Source: Monocercomonoides exilis
Lineage: Eukaryota > Preaxostyla > Oxymonadida > Polymastigidae
DNA length: 64,000 bases
Assembly: GCA_001643675.2 (NCBI GenBank)
Contig: LSRY02000057.1
Coordinates: forward strand, 2,501 to 66,500
Direction: 5' to 3'
The notes below the pieces were generated by a model that was not told where the DNA came from, ran no database searches, and saw only the letters and a program-made list of their open reading frames with translations. Below are positions 35,901-44,458 of this stretch, piece after piece. The position numbers were made by a program, and so were the translations under genes. Position 1 is the first letter of the stretch. Each line of letters begins with the position of its first letter.

Positions 35901-36995
35901 ACTTGATGAAAATGTTATGTCAACATCTTTTGTTGTCCAATCGAAATTATGAACATAAAAATCCGGCCCAAGATTATTTGTTGCCTTGCAGTCATAAAAA
36001 ACATTGTTTTTTATGGTTCCGTATCCAACTTCATTAATGTATATTCCTCCTCCATAATTTGCTGTGCAATTCTCAAACGTACAATTCAAAACAGTCAAAT
36101 TATAATTGATGGTTCCCCAAATTTCTCCATCATAAAATAGACCTCCACCGTTTGTTCCTGTACAATCTTTAAAAATCGTAGAAGTAACATTTGCATTTTT
36201 CCCTGTTATGCTTTGCTTTGCTCGAGAAACATGAAACAACGACGAAGAAGGAGTCGAATGAGAGCAGTCATAAAATTCGCAAAGATCACAGATAAAATCT
36301 TGCGATGGAGAAGTAAAAGAAAGCCCGTGAACAATGCCTCCATAAAATGCATCGTGAACCTGGATGAACGTTGAAGACCTCAGCACCGATGTAAGAATAA
36401 AAGAATGATTTTCCTTTGCTGCAGCTTCATTTCCAGTTTTCACCTTGATTGTAAAATTCGTAAAACAACAAGTTTCGACAATTTCATAATTTCCAATCCC
36501 TGAACACAGTAAAGACGAAGATTTGCTTGATACAACTGTAAAATCAAAGAAGCATGAATTAATAAGTTTAACTCCAGAAGAAGCTTCATTCTGCAAATTT
36601 ACGATAGAAGGCAACTGCCTTTTGCATGTGCAAGTGTCTATCGAAACGTTTGAAAGCAAAACAGATCCTGATGAAGCAAACGGAGTTAATGCTTTCGAAG
36701 AATAAACAAATTTTGTGTTGCAACAAAAAAGCGAAGATGTTCCATCAAGAACAGAAATAGAATGTTGCGATAAGTCAATGAAAGCAATGTCATCAAGTTT
36801 TAAGGATGAGTTTGCCAAAAGAAACAAATAGTTTGAACTTGCGGTATAATTTGGTAATATCTGCTGAAATTGTGTTGAAGTTGAAGTCTTCTTGTTTATA
36901 AATATCTTGTTTATTTCATATATCTCATTTGCGGCTTCAAAAGCCGCAAAAAAGCAAAAAACCAAAAATTCTTTCGTTGTTAAAATATTGATCAT
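27000..36995 (-). CDS. Giant secreted beta-helix protein with transmembrane span and pseudokinase tail
   Basis: An uninterrupted 3331-residue frame. It starts with a signal peptide (MINILTTKEFLVFCFFAAF). Residues ~30-2800 are rich in Ser, Thr, Asn and Ile, with recurrent GKGGGV(Y/F)L and (F/Y)GRD(V/I)(F/Y)I motifs. About five to six long modules each close with a C-G-x(n)-C motif (such as YCGSTVAHC), typical of right-handed parallel beta-helix surface proteins. One membrane span lies at about residues 2836-2864, followed by basic residues. The tail resembles a kinase C-lobe: RWKAPELQW stands for the APE motif and FTIGMMLWECLTLQIPF for helix F. The catalytic loop is SLSPHIVLF, without the HRD Asp or Asn, and DFG is ALNSG, so catalysis is unlikely. 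Such receptor-like proteins form large families in oxymonads. The ligand is unknown. Confidence 0.9.
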   Translation of the reverse strand: MINILTTKEFLVFCFFAAFEAANEIYEINKIFINKKTSTSTQFQQILPNYTASSNYLFLLANSSLKLDDIAFIDLSQHSISVLDGTSSLFCCNTKFVYSSKALTPFASSGSVLLSNVSIDTCTCKRQLPSIVNLQNEASSGVKLINSCFFDFTVVSSKSSSLLCSGIGNYEIVETCCFTNFTIKVKTGNEAAAKENHSFILTSVLRSSTFIQVHDAFYGGIVHGLSFTSPSQDFICDLCEFYDCSHSTPSSSLFHVSRAKQSITGKNANVTSTIFKDCTGTNGGGLFYDGEIWGTINYNLTVLNCTFENCTANYGGGIYINEVGYGTIKNNVFYDCKATNNLGPDFYVHNFDWTTKDVDITFSSSFTYNDGNRVHMDGANYSKLLKMDTYQIVASTGSATVNCGLSTSTACKSVNTAISNRRPNYLKRIKLLNGSYSETDNWIINSTRGKVDAFGESQTKVIFNMNKYTATSMISISGAVNVTISTFTINVNKNSCRIMYGSSGNFNLTMTDITISTPSVWTDEFSYSLFYFSSGTLSFSRVATKNIRLATNCLFQMANGVTKATFSFCNFTNITASKNNSAIFGTGYTPKSLALNNCSISSISSLNSIGTNGGVLSLNADDSQISFSNTTFTSCCVSQSSGRGGALYFSTSGSLSKFTISRCQFSLNQALFGRDVFIFVPSLPNANLDSYYSVAATPTYVPNRTNAWYGRDNATFQGDFDLMPFIFGYSSSIIHASNASRGDGKYCGSTVAHCKSITQAVQRFNGSSHTIKANGTVEVSMSGTDVSNVLVERNESTVNATVTIDRIAGNANSALISSGAFKSQNIVYSTGSVPQGSSVQSLLSGTGGTQTFSNCIFVGSASNALTITLVSISGGSLVLESTSFNASSELSCSCSLFSLQNGIFKFSDSRFANLKFTSSKAGLISQLGSGSSSQQIELSNCGFERISSTKETSSCVVISSSTCIGSFNATSCNFSSSSCPASINGGAISFAVGANKKFEISQCKISSNTASESAGKGGGVFLLLKDISSDYKITECSFVSNKAKYGRDIYIQAPNLNSCVTFEKFGNLLTPTTDVENMMYGCNTSTIDQHVDLIFMMTVHLAIVNVKNADSGHGNDWFRCGNESEPCETFEYGMDKILDTSSDNKGISIVTKAVISKPIDLSSMTILSSSSSTPSILSFNFASTTFDAAIINHDILTFNKIKLYLPSVRNVLKALISTESSLIVNDSNFDSEQLNSSVYLNTIEVKGGTVMLNNCSIGERSFCLESSFIKYAGSSTITLNHTSISTIAFSTTFFSETTGGHSTLSLMNASFTRCSASPQTTMSPIISTHLEGTVNFDECNFSNVGNAECKEGGVINIWLKDTGKISISGCQVGECFCNEATGKGGFLYLSKQQSEGQYDLSVESKYSNNKAHIGKNLFFNFDSLNESVSADKLFLPVSDPAIEGGKAYIGKDTIFNSVNLIVFLVQFVSDKVHVSNTGYDVLRCGSEDFPCHSIWKSMKNVRSDSINKEIIFDTLVEVESYYEFQNLTLSAASPSQGTGITICSDLPSSDKDTAIGIAGNTNFVNITFSLPSEFVGRQSSVIKCAASEGVLQLSSCNFAKQSNFLSSIGYSLVSATNGKLLFHGCTVESLLFSASPIEILQSVTTTFEQVQFLSVTLQTASLLTAAEVSAQSEQSNNAATSEFIFRNCSFDRIVAKEGTSKSVIITDPLSSSLSFINCSITSLTALESNEGGGMKIKFKAGGSLSVKGDAVSGTSIVSSCSCSPASGKGGFCFIDSIGADADFVFEKIKFSDNVASMGKNVFFSCADLSSSVKLEQFLINLDEWTSDTNAFSGMDTAYFTTKSVDLLAFIVEYNSEKIVVSSSFGADVKGCGKETLPCSSFSTGLHHIINTTEPDQPVTQLLIENSANVDSCFDVSEREIGSLQNTPAGLFIAASISSLSPPVGSEDCVLFNSKTLKLTLLAFTIPTEFTTSQTVLILSSSGVLFMKNCSMMLNQDTNNAISYCLIEVRSGAFEIKEFYLKDLAFDSKPMQFGATDIDGKIDNCQFEGLTLKYPLFSIPETHSSFSGRELGARSSFSILPNGDCILELISCRMNEIIKENGGSCLLSCETINNVKYKMNGCILNGCESKTSARGGSMLFTLGPGNSDTIMFDINGTSLGKCIASTASGKGGGVYLDCGSIPASGRNEHLSNDNPLGFRFKNVRFSFNNASSGRDVFILCVNIESQVTSDQFLIDFDESVFDSRNAIFGREKSMAASERDRDLIDEIRYFRGEQVLVSSNGENGKRCGNFTGPCKTLDVVVQHVSEGRRRTIFIDAQASMEGETDLSEISVVPLDESCAILMNSTIAKSAEREYAIATKENVQIDNVAFIFGGALKIIHSSLICLLNGKLRMNTCNFVCREIGAQLEGSLIAVVGGTLKITESTFSEFSVVNHIISCESHTSTNLDRVNFEGLRGKCFISCSGSTFSASQLTISTAKAKEAIISCSGNSTIALLQSVFKKIEVEEGSAIHIEDGETLITDNSETEIEKAFSASLCAFTNVSCGGSEGRVISSLKEKSIQFINNTLCLCSCLATKGKQLLALNCKNIEVDACVFDGWEESIVEAKNDGEIDEICRWNGSLVDATNCQATIKETSIANSSVGGISLFGGNLTIEKGEFLNNNKSISAYKSARRNIICSEDGTLNIVSLKGGDGLKDNSSLWILQDKCSLEGIAAERSSPFFIPILESVKVDDLGTDTRLTLKGSLLMPCNLFVRLIYKTNEEYVYEKREIDSNGWISENEAISTIKSTDVSSAAKQTELSVALLFGNLDMPSSTSSKVIKNITKEKGNDRIVEGTNKATPSWVIIALVVVGILLFIAALCIIVVVIRWRKEKRRSNQLEVMVEQTTKENPKEIEMLTYGFGAEEEPCIRCERASGFGKQRNQANKLAKSESQQSLLTDVGSTQEILLDHSDEIPDWALEKVEEESDEDDECIKAGKDSSCRATLSAELKDESSVVTLMNIEQMVPTTSSMSSLVDGMACESPHEKMIVDLRDSLFMLLHGKNEKKEMAIGTMEQREMTAAQILFWVANGALHSFEQDRELSPCLDSLSPHIVLFSEHMIVVIALNSGFSSEDSDDSSSVDSSTADSSSSISDCEGNKRSGKRKKNEKTKSSAFEDETIDNESLRWKAPELQWNMKGGATNKSVSFTIGMMLWECLTLQIPFAKYDAETAGAKIKNGERVDYGLLSSSSFDDLVKSCLSSNTEERLSLASLKREFIQHFPPGAVQLTISDAIDIDEVSEYDRDGELVTRTGSTRSESDESSQGYTAKTPDASTTTTVSGIELVPYEQSENSSSIK

Positions 36996-37862
36996 AAAAC
37001 TATAACTTTAAATTGTTATAAAAAAATATTTGTTTTTATTTCCAGTTTATGTTATAATCAAAAAATGGTTGTTAAAAACGCCAACCAAGAATAATATATG
37101 ATGAAAAAATAACCTTGTTCAGGAAAATGACCATATTGAGAATATACATAATGCATTAAATAAGACAGTGAGAAAATTCTTTTATACGGACTGACAGCAA
37201 AGAACATGAAATTTTTTTCATGCACTGAACCTGTTGCTTCATTTATTCATTTGAATAACAAAGAAAAGCAAAGCAATTTACAAATGATTTTCTCGAATAA
37301 ATCACAAAAAATAAATATTTACATTTGTTTGTTAAAAATTCAATCAAATTAATCTCTTTCTCAAAATTTGATTGATTTCTCCAACCTTGGTTTTATTCCA
37401 ACAGCTTCAATACACAACGCTTTTTTCATGAAAAGTCACATGATGTCATTAATTATAAACTTTCAGTCTTCTTTTTTTTCGAAATTTAAAATTAGGTTCA
37501 TGAATCGTTTTGGCTTCATATTATTCTCATCCAATAGATAATCATCAAGCTTTTAAACAGCAATAATCAAAACAAACATACTGATTTAAAAATTGATCGA
37601 TGTCCATAATCACAAAAACAAGTTTATAATCATATTTTTTTCGGAACGGTAACAAAAAAGAAAGCATATTCAAGTTGCAATCACATTTCAGTAGAGATGT
37701 ATGTATTATTTCTCAACACTTGTTTATCCTAAATTTTCTTGAAATTTTTGTTTTTCCAAAAAATAAAAAATAAACAACTTATTTAAATACACGTTGATAA
37801 AAAATCAATTGCTTATGTTTTTAGAAACAAACTTTCTATTTAACTTTTGTTAAACTGTTTCA
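36996..37862. promoter_or_regulatory. Shared upstream region of two divergent giant genes
   Basis: 867 bp separate the start codons of the beta-helix gene (minus) and the serine-rich gene (plus), so both promoters must lie here unless an unseen non-coding exon exists. The stretch is AT-rich with no frame of note. I cannot identify a core element. Confidence 0.5.
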
Positions 37863-40800
37863 ATGAATCAAAAGCCTATCTCATCAACTTCTGCTTCAGA
37901 ACAACAAATTAATCAATTATCTGTTCTTCATCGGCCTTCACCCCATCGTCCAATAAATAGTTTTGAAACGATCGAAAATTCAATCAAACTCAACAAATCT
38001 ACGAATAATTCTTCATCATTACAACGATCAAAGCATGTGGCGAATGACAATCCTGAACAGGAAAACTTCAAAAATGAAGAGAAAGAAAAGAAAAGTGAAA
38101 AAGAGCTCGCAAATGCATTGAACTCATTTCTTTCAATTCCTTCAAAACGAATTACACGCAATCATTTTGAATCTCATAAATCATCCGAGAGAGCCTACAA
38201 TTCTTCTGTAAAGAACGATGTTATCAGGCAACCATCGGATGCAAACTTGCATAAACGCAAAAAATCGAAAAGTAAAGATATACTTGATGGAGTATCTCCG
38301 CATTTACAAGCCAGTAGCACGTTCTCAAATCCTTCGGTAATATCTCAGGACAGCTTAACTGCGAAAGAAAATTCCAGAACAGAAAGTAATGACGAAAAAT
38401 CAAAACAAAAATTTGAGAGCAAAGACGATGATCTTATGCAGAATCCTGCTGTACTTCGGCTACTGCGGCACCAGAGGGAGAAAGACGCCCTTCTTCGGGT
38501 GATTGATCTGACAGAGATGGATCGCGATGAAGTTTTGGCGCAGCTTGAGAACGAACGAAAAAAAGCAGAACTTCTCCAAGACGAGCTCAACAAAGAAAGA
38601 GAAATGAGAAAAGAAGCCGAGCGGAAAGCGACTCTTCACACAAGCGCGGCAGACGAGGAGCAGATGCACTTGGCAGCCAACAGCTCTGCGGAAGATGGCG
38701 AGAAAGGAAAAGGACCGAATGTCGTGGCAGCATCGTCTGCTGCACACAAAAAGCGAAAGAAAAAAAAGAGCAAGGCGAATCGTTCCAGCAGCTCCCCTTC
38801 GCTTTGCTCGCACACTTTTTCTGCTTCTTCTCCGGCTGACGAAACCAACCAGCTGATGTCTTCGATGCTTCAGCAGGCAATTGAGGCATTTTGCGAAGAC
38901 AGCTTACCTCTGCTTTCTGCAGCCAGCGCACCTCAATCTGTTTCTTCTTCTTCTTCTTCTTCGCAGGAAGACAACAACACGCCTCAAAAAAGCGAGCAGC
39001 AGAGCAACCTTCTTGGTGCTTCTGAGCCTCGTCCGACATCTGCCAAGCCAAAAGAGACGAACCAGCGTCTGCATCCTCCATTGCACTCACCAGATGAGCT
39101 GAAGGAGCAGCCGAAGGAGCAGAACAGCACAGCCGAGGGAGTCAACCCTTCGCCTTCTTCAACCATCCGCACTTCATCCAGCAGCCACAATTCTTCTCTC
39201 TCTTCTCATCCTCTTTCGGCACAAACTGTCTCTTCTTCAAATTCTTCTTCTTCTTCTTCTTCCTTCCCTCCCTTTTCCTCCTCCGAAGCACACTCCAGAG
39301 ACTTCTCTTCCTCTCTCCAGCTGCCTCGCACCTCCATCACACCCTCTCCGTCACACACTGCACAAAGCCCTTCTCTTTCTGCTCTTCCACCACATCACCC
39401 GTCCAGCGCTGCCACTTCTCCTTCTCTTCTTCAAACACCTTCTGCCTCTCTGAAAGACAGACTCCGAACTTTGCTCCCTCCACGCGTCCGCTCCACGCCT
39501 TTGTCTGTGCCACACCAGGAATCACCTTCTCTTATTCCATCTTCTGCTTCTGCATCTGCCTCATCATCATCTTCTTCTTCTTCTTCTTCTCCTCCTCCTC
39601 CTCCTGAGCAATTAGAAGATCATTCATCATCAAATGCTTTAGCCGAAGCTAATAAACAAAGTATTCCATTTGGAAAGGACACAAAAACCATCAATCAGAA
39701 TTCTCCTGTTTCTGACAGCACAAATCTCAATGAAAATCATCCTCCAATTCGAAATTCATCACACGCCGAAGCAACACTTGCATCACTCGAATCATCTCCA
39801 TTCAAACATTCAGCAGCTCTTCTTCTGTCAGCTGCACCAGCACGCGATTCAACTCCATTCGCATCGACAAAAGCTCTTCTTTCATCACTTGTTTCGCCTT
39901 CTGCCTCGAATGAACAGCCTCACAACACATCAGCCACTCCACCAGCAGCCAAACAAGACTCATCTGCCGGCAAACGAACAGCATCTGAAAGAAGAGCCCT
40001 CCGACGAGCAGAGCAGGCCACGCTTCAGGCGTCGCTTCAGACATCTTCTGAGTCAACTTCACACAATCAGCACTCGCCGCCTCTCTCTTCTGCTCAGAGG
40101 GATCCGCGTGTGATTGCACTGCAGACGGAAATGGCGAAGCTGAAGCAGAGATTGACTGGAGTATCTGCGATGAATGATGGAGGTGATGGAAAAGATGAGG
40201 TGAAGGCAGAGAAAGACGAAGAAAAAGAAGAAGAAGGAACAAGAATGAAAGCATTTGGAGATGGTTCTGCGAGAAAAGAACAGGAAAATGAATATTCTGT
40301 GAAAGATGGAGAAGACGAAATGTTTGCTTCTTACAAACAGAAAGAAGCAGATATTCCAAAAATCAGCAATTCTGTTGAAGAAAAAGGCAATGAAGATGAT
40401 GAGGATGAAGAAGATGAAGAAAAAGAAAAAGAGAAAGAGAAGAATTCGATGAGGCTGAAGGAGTCTGTTCGGCAGATTGAATTCTGGTGGAAGTCGAGAA
40501 TGGACATCAAAGCAGCACAAAACGAGCTTTCGCAGCTTCGCTCAGAAAGACGGGCATCTGACGAATTCTCTCAGAAAGAAGGAGAAAGAGAAAGAGAAGA
40601 AGAAGGAGAAGGAGAAATAAAAGATAAGAATACTTCATCTGCAATGAATGCTGATTTGAACAGGGAAGAAGATGAAAGCAAGCATTTTCATTCAGATCAC
40701 AGCTCATCTGCTGCCTCTCCTTCACACTCAGATCATCAGATGATGCAACAAATACAGATGAAGGAGCAGAAAGAGGTGAAAGAGATGAAAGAGCAGACAT

Positions 40801-43800
40801 CTTCTGTTCCTTGTTCTCCTGTCTCTCTCCACTCACACACATCCTCCATCGCCACTCCTCCCATCCAGCGCTTCAGCCAGCAAGCTCTTTCTCTCTCTCC
40901 AACATCATCTGAATCTGCATCCCATCCTCTCCTCTCCTCTGCCTCTTCCTTCTCCTTCTATCGCTCTCTTCAGCAAGCAGACAGCGAAGACACAACATCC
41001 ACTCACCCTTCTGCTTCTTCTTCTTCTGCTGCTGCTGCCCCTCTCCCAATCACCTCGCCTCGCATCTCTTCTCCTCCGCCTCGCAAACACTCCACTCAAA
41101 AGGACAGCCCTTCGCCCACGCCAACCATCTGCACCACACTTTCTGTCCCGCTCAGTGCCACTCACTCGCCTTCTCTGCAGGCTTTGTCCCCTTTTTCTCC
41201 TTCTCTCTCATCGCACCACTCATTCATCCCCTCGACACCCACACGCACCTCTTCCTTCTCTTCTCCCTCATCGCCACTGGGGAGACAGCTCGAACAAGGC
41301 AACATCCGCAGCGACAGAACAGCTGTGCTTCCTGTTCAGCTGCCGAAGCTCTCCCACAAACATCAAAACTCCTCTGCCTCTCTCTCCTTCGCACTCTCTG
41401 CCACTCCACCTCTTTCACTGCCTCCTCTTGCCCACACACATTCTGCCTCTTCCCTCCAAAACCAGCCGCCTTTCGCAAAACAACCGCCTGTCGCTGCTGT
41501 TCTCTCAAATCTGCGCCGTTTTGCTGACAAAACGCCTCCTCCTTCGCTGCAGTTTGTGTTTGAAGATGGAACAGTCTCAAATTCGCCCATTCCGTCTGCC
41601 CTCCTGACGACATCAGGGATGCTTCTGCAGTCGCCCAACCAGCAGAGGCGAATGGCGCTGTCGATGAGAGAAGACAAGAAGAAGATGAAGATGAAGAAGA
41701 ATAACATCAGTTCCAAAGAGAATGACGATGATAAAGAGAATGAGGGACAGAATGTGTCAGAAAGAGTGTTGAGTCAAGAGACTTCTGCAAACAGAGCAGA
41801 GAAAAGTGCATCTGCTTCATCGGATGGGCTGAATGGCTATCAAAACCCGCCAACCATTCAGAGTTTGTGGCCACTCAAACAGCAACAACATTCACATAGA
41901 ATTCCATTGAATTTGCAGACTCAGCGAAAAAGTGAGTCAGAAATGAGACATTTTCAAGAAGAAGAGGATGCTCTTTCATACAGCAGCGATGAAGAGAAAG
42001 GAATGGAAGAAGAAAAAGAAAAAGAAAAAGAACGAAAAGATGAAGAATATGAAGAAGAAGATGATGATGATGATTCGGTTTATAAACATTCAAAAGAAGA
42101 CGATGTGCAAACACACAGAAGAACGAAGAGCAATGGCAGTGTTTCTTTTGCCACGCAAAGTTCAATCAGAAAAGGAACAAGGAACGAAAACAGAAGAGAA
42201 GAGAAAAAGAATAAAGAGAATAAATCAAACAAGCAAAAAGGTGGATTGATGAAAGAAGAAGAAGAAGAAGAAGAAGAAGATTATTTGACAGCAAATGATG
42301 TTAAAGAAAAGCAAAAAGAATTGTTAGCTTCTGTTTCCAAGCAGATTGAGAAGAGAAGAGAAGAAGCGGCAAATGTTAGCAATAGATTTGCTTCTTTGAA
42401 AGAAAGAAATCAAAATAAAGTGAATAACTTTGGAATATCAGATGAAGAAGAGGAAGGTGACACAGAAGATGAAGATGATGATGAATATAATGAAGATGAT
42501 GATGGAGAAGAAGCAGAAGAAGAGAGAAGGAAAGAAGAGAGTTCAAAAAGGAAGAGCGAAAATGCCATTTTGAAACATCCGATTGAAATGAATGAAACAT
42601 TCAAAAATGGCAAAGAAGCAACAAATCGAATGGATGAAGAAGAGGAAGAAGATGATGAAGATGACGATAATGAGGAAGAAGAAACAGAAGAAGAAGAAAA
42701 AGAGGAATACAAAGTGAATCAAACAGATAAACTCAAGAATCTGTCAATTGATCATCCAATGACTGAAAACAGAAGAAAAACTTCTCCATCACATTTGCAG
42801 CCAACATCGCCAGATGCATTCGAGGCAATTCAAACGCCTTCTCCCACGTCTTCTCTTTCGTCTTCGTCGCCTTCTCTTCCTCCTTTTGCCTCGTCTGCTT
42901 CTGCACAGCACGATCAACAAGAGCCATCGACTTCAAGTTATTCTGCTCCAAAACAAGACATTTATCAGTCACAAACAATTGCATCAAAAGAGACTTCTCC
43001 TTTTTCTTCTTCCTCTTCCTCTTCTTCTTCCACTTCACCATCCACTTCATCTTCCTCCTCTTCTTCCTCCTCTTCTTCTCCTCTTTCATCCACATCTGCA
43101 TCCACATCCTCAACACGGCAGACACCTTCCACACGGCGATTGAGTCGCTATGAAGCATTGAAAGGGAAGACGATGGAGCTGAGCCAGCGGCTGAAGGCAA
43201 TCGGCGGAGAAAAAAGGCAGCCAAAGAAAGAAGCAGAATACTCAAAAGAACAAAACTCAGACAACTTGATGAATTCACAGCAACATCAGCAGCTTCACAA
43301 TTTGGATAGAAGTCAAAAAAACAGATTGGAAGCAACAGGAAATGGAGGTGTGAGTGGAAAGGGAGCAGCACCTTACAGCAACGCCAGCTGGATGGAGGCA
43401 CTGGAGAAGATGCTGTCGGAGAAGGAGCAGAAAAGAGAGAGCCAAGCCGATTTGAAGAGACGCGAAGAAAAACAGCAGGAGAAAAAGGAGAAGGCAGTTG
43501 CTTCTGCATCTTCTTCAAATGTTCATTCGGAGCATTCACATTCATCACAGCCAGCTGGCTCCTTCATTGGCAATCTTCTATCTGTCTCACAGAAAGAAGC
43601 AGCACCTCGTTCGAATTCGTCGTCTCTTGACACTCTTCTCAAAAGACACAATCCAGTTGCTGTTGCCAAACCTGCTGACAACACACAAAATATTCCTTCT
43701 TCTTCTCTGAATAATTCTGAAGAAGATGCTTCTTATTCTGATGACCACAAGAGCACTGCTGTTCAGTCAAAGGAAGATGCAGCTGAAATGAAAGAGAAAG

Positions 43801-44300
43801 AATTCGATGGAAACATCAAAAAAGAATCAGATGAAAAGAAATGTGATGATGATGCACATGATGTTTCATCTAAGGCTGTTTTGACTTCTTCTTTCTCTGA
43901 TCCCTTCCTCCTGCGCTCGCCTGCCCATCTCTCGTCCTCCTTTTCTGCTCCTCTGTCTCCATTCACTCTGGACGGGGCACACTCTTCTCTGCCTTCTCTG
44001 CCTTCTTCAATGACACTCAGAGAGAAACAGGAAACTCAAACACGATTAGCCCCTCAAACAACTGCTGCTGCCTCTCCTCCTCGTTTGTCACATTCAATGG
44101 CACCCCTTTCACAGCAAACTCCTTCCCATCTTCATTCTCTTCTTGCAGCACGCACTTCAACTACGTCTGCTCATTCAATGATGCCTGAGACTGACAACAG
44201 ATTGAATAAATTAATGAACCATTTCGGTCCTGCAAAAGCTAGAACACTTAATCCACCAATCTCTTCTGTTTTAACAACTAAGCAATTTGCACATGCTTAA
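37863..44300 (+). CDS. 2145-residue Ser-rich, low-complexity coiled-coil protein
   Basis: A single exon from ATG 37863 to TAA 44300. Most of the protein is Ser/Pro/Thr-rich and alternates with blocks of Glu/Lys/Asp. Short conserved-looking helical islands stand out: residues ~198-265 (coiled coil, VIDLTEMDRDEVLAQLENER), ~750-770 (RDPRVIALQTEMAKLKQRLTG), ~1760-1785 (TRRLSRYEALKGKTMELSQR) and ~1840-1885 (WMEALEKMLSEKEQKRES). There is no signal peptide, membrane span or recognised enzymatic domain. The composition is that of an intrinsically disordered cytoskeletal or scaffold protein, which is inference only. Serine runs are coded by TCT/TCA/TCC mixtures, so purifying selection for serine is more likely than simple codon slippage. 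Confidence 0.85.
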   Translation: MNQKPISSTSASEQQINQLSVLHRPSPHRPINSFETIENSIKLNKSTNNSSSLQRSKHVANDNPEQENFKNEEKEKKSEKELANALNSFLSIPSKRITRNHFESHKSSERAYNSSVKNDVIRQPSDANLHKRKKSKSKDILDGVSPHLQASSTFSNPSVISQDSLTAKENSRTESNDEKSKQKFESKDDDLMQNPAVLRLLRHQREKDALLRVIDLTEMDRDEVLAQLENERKKAELLQDELNKEREMRKEAERKATLHTSAADEEQMHLAANSSAEDGEKGKGPNVVAASSAAHKKRKKKKSKANRSSSSPSLCSHTFSASSPADETNQLMSSMLQQAIEAFCEDSLPLLSAASAPQSVSSSSSSSQEDNNTPQKSEQQSNLLGASEPRPTSAKPKETNQRLHPPLHSPDELKEQPKEQNSTAEGVNPSPSSTIRTSSSSHNSSLSSHPLSAQTVSSSNSSSSSSSFPPFSSSEAHSRDFSSSLQLPRTSITPSPSHTAQSPSLSALPPHHPSSAATSPSLLQTPSASLKDRLRTLLPPRVRSTPLSVPHQESPSLIPSSASASASSSSSSSSSSPPPPPEQLEDHSSSNALAEANKQSIPFGKDTKTINQNSPVSDSTNLNENHPPIRNSSHAEATLASLESSPFKHSAALLLSAAPARDSTPFASTKALLSSLVSPSASNEQPHNTSATPPAAKQDSSAGKRTASERRALRRAEQATLQASLQTSSESTSHNQHSPPLSSAQRDPRVIALQTEMAKLKQRLTGVSAMNDGGDGKDEVKAEKDEEKEEEGTRMKAFGDGSARKEQENEYSVKDGEDEMFASYKQKEADIPKISNSVEEKGNEDDEDEEDEEKEKEKEKNSMRLKESVRQIEFWWKSRMDIKAAQNELSQLRSERRASDEFSQKEGEREREEEGEGEIKDKNTSSAMNADLNREEDESKHFHSDHSSSAASPSHSDHQMMQQIQMKEQKEVKEMKEQTSSVPCSPVSLHSHTSSIATPPIQRFSQQALSLSPTSSESASHPLLSSASSFSFYRSLQQADSEDTTSTHPSASSSSAAAAPLPITSPRISSPPPRKHSTQKDSPSPTPTICTTLSVPLSATHSPSLQALSPFSPSLSSHHSFIPSTPTRTSSFSSPSSPLGRQLEQGNIRSDRTAVLPVQLPKLSHKHQNSSASLSFALSATPPLSLPPLAHTHSASSLQNQPPFAKQPPVAAVLSNLRRFADKTPPPSLQFVFEDGTVSNSPIPSALLTTSGMLLQSPNQQRRMALSMREDKKKMKMKKNNISSKENDDDKENEGQNVSERVLSQETSANRAEKSASASSDGLNGYQNPPTIQSLWPLKQQQHSHRIPLNLQTQRKSESEMRHFQEEEDALSYSSDEEKGMEEEKEKEKERKDEEYEEEDDDDDSVYKHSKEDDVQTHRRTKSNGSVSFATQSSIRKGTRNENRREEKKNKENKSNKQKGGLMKEEEEEEEEDYLTANDVKEKQKELLASVSKQIEKRREEAANVSNRFASLKERNQNKVNNFGISDEEEEGDTEDEDDDEYNEDDDGEEAEEERRKEESSKRKSENAILKHPIEMNETFKNGKEATNRMDEEEEEDDEDDDNEEEETEEEEKEEYKVNQTDKLKNLSIDHPMTENRRKTSPSHLQPTSPDAFEAIQTPSPTSSLSSSSPSLPPFASSASAQHDQQEPSTSSYSAPKQDIYQSQTIASKETSPFSSSSSSSSSTSPSTSSSSSSSSSSSPLSSTSASTSSTRQTPSTRRLSRYEALKGKTMELSQRLKAIGGEKRQPKKEAEYSKEQNSDNLMNSQQHQQLHNLDRSQKNRLEATGNGGVSGKGAAPYSNASWMEALEKMLSEKEQKRESQADLKRREEKQQEKKEKAVASASSSNVHSEHSHSSQPAGSFIGNLLSVSQKEAAPRSNSSSLDTLLKRHNPVAVAKPADNTQNIPSSSLNNSEEDASYSDDHKSTAVQSKEDAAEMKEKEFDGNIKKESDEKKCDDDAHDVSSKAVLTSSFSDPFLLRSPAHLSSSFSAPLSPFTLDGAHSSLPSLPSSMTLREKQETQTRLAPQTTAAASPPRLSHSMAPLSQQTPSHLHSLLAARTSTTSAHSMMPETDNRLNKLMNHFGPAKARTLNPPISSVLTTKQFAHA

Positions 44301-44458
44301 TGAAAAGGAAAAAAAATCATTCATAACAATTTATTTGTTTACTATTATAAGTGTGGTTTTAAAATAGTTGTGAAATATTTTATTTTTCTATTTTATTGTG
44401 AAAATGATTGATCAACAAATCCATATTTACTTTTATCAATTTTTATTTGACAATTCAG

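Noticed and set aside
39541-39606. Serine-run region of the 2145-residue protein as a triplet-repeat expansion
   Set aside because: The run mixes TCT, TCA, TCC and CCT codons, so it is not a simple uniform triplet expansion.
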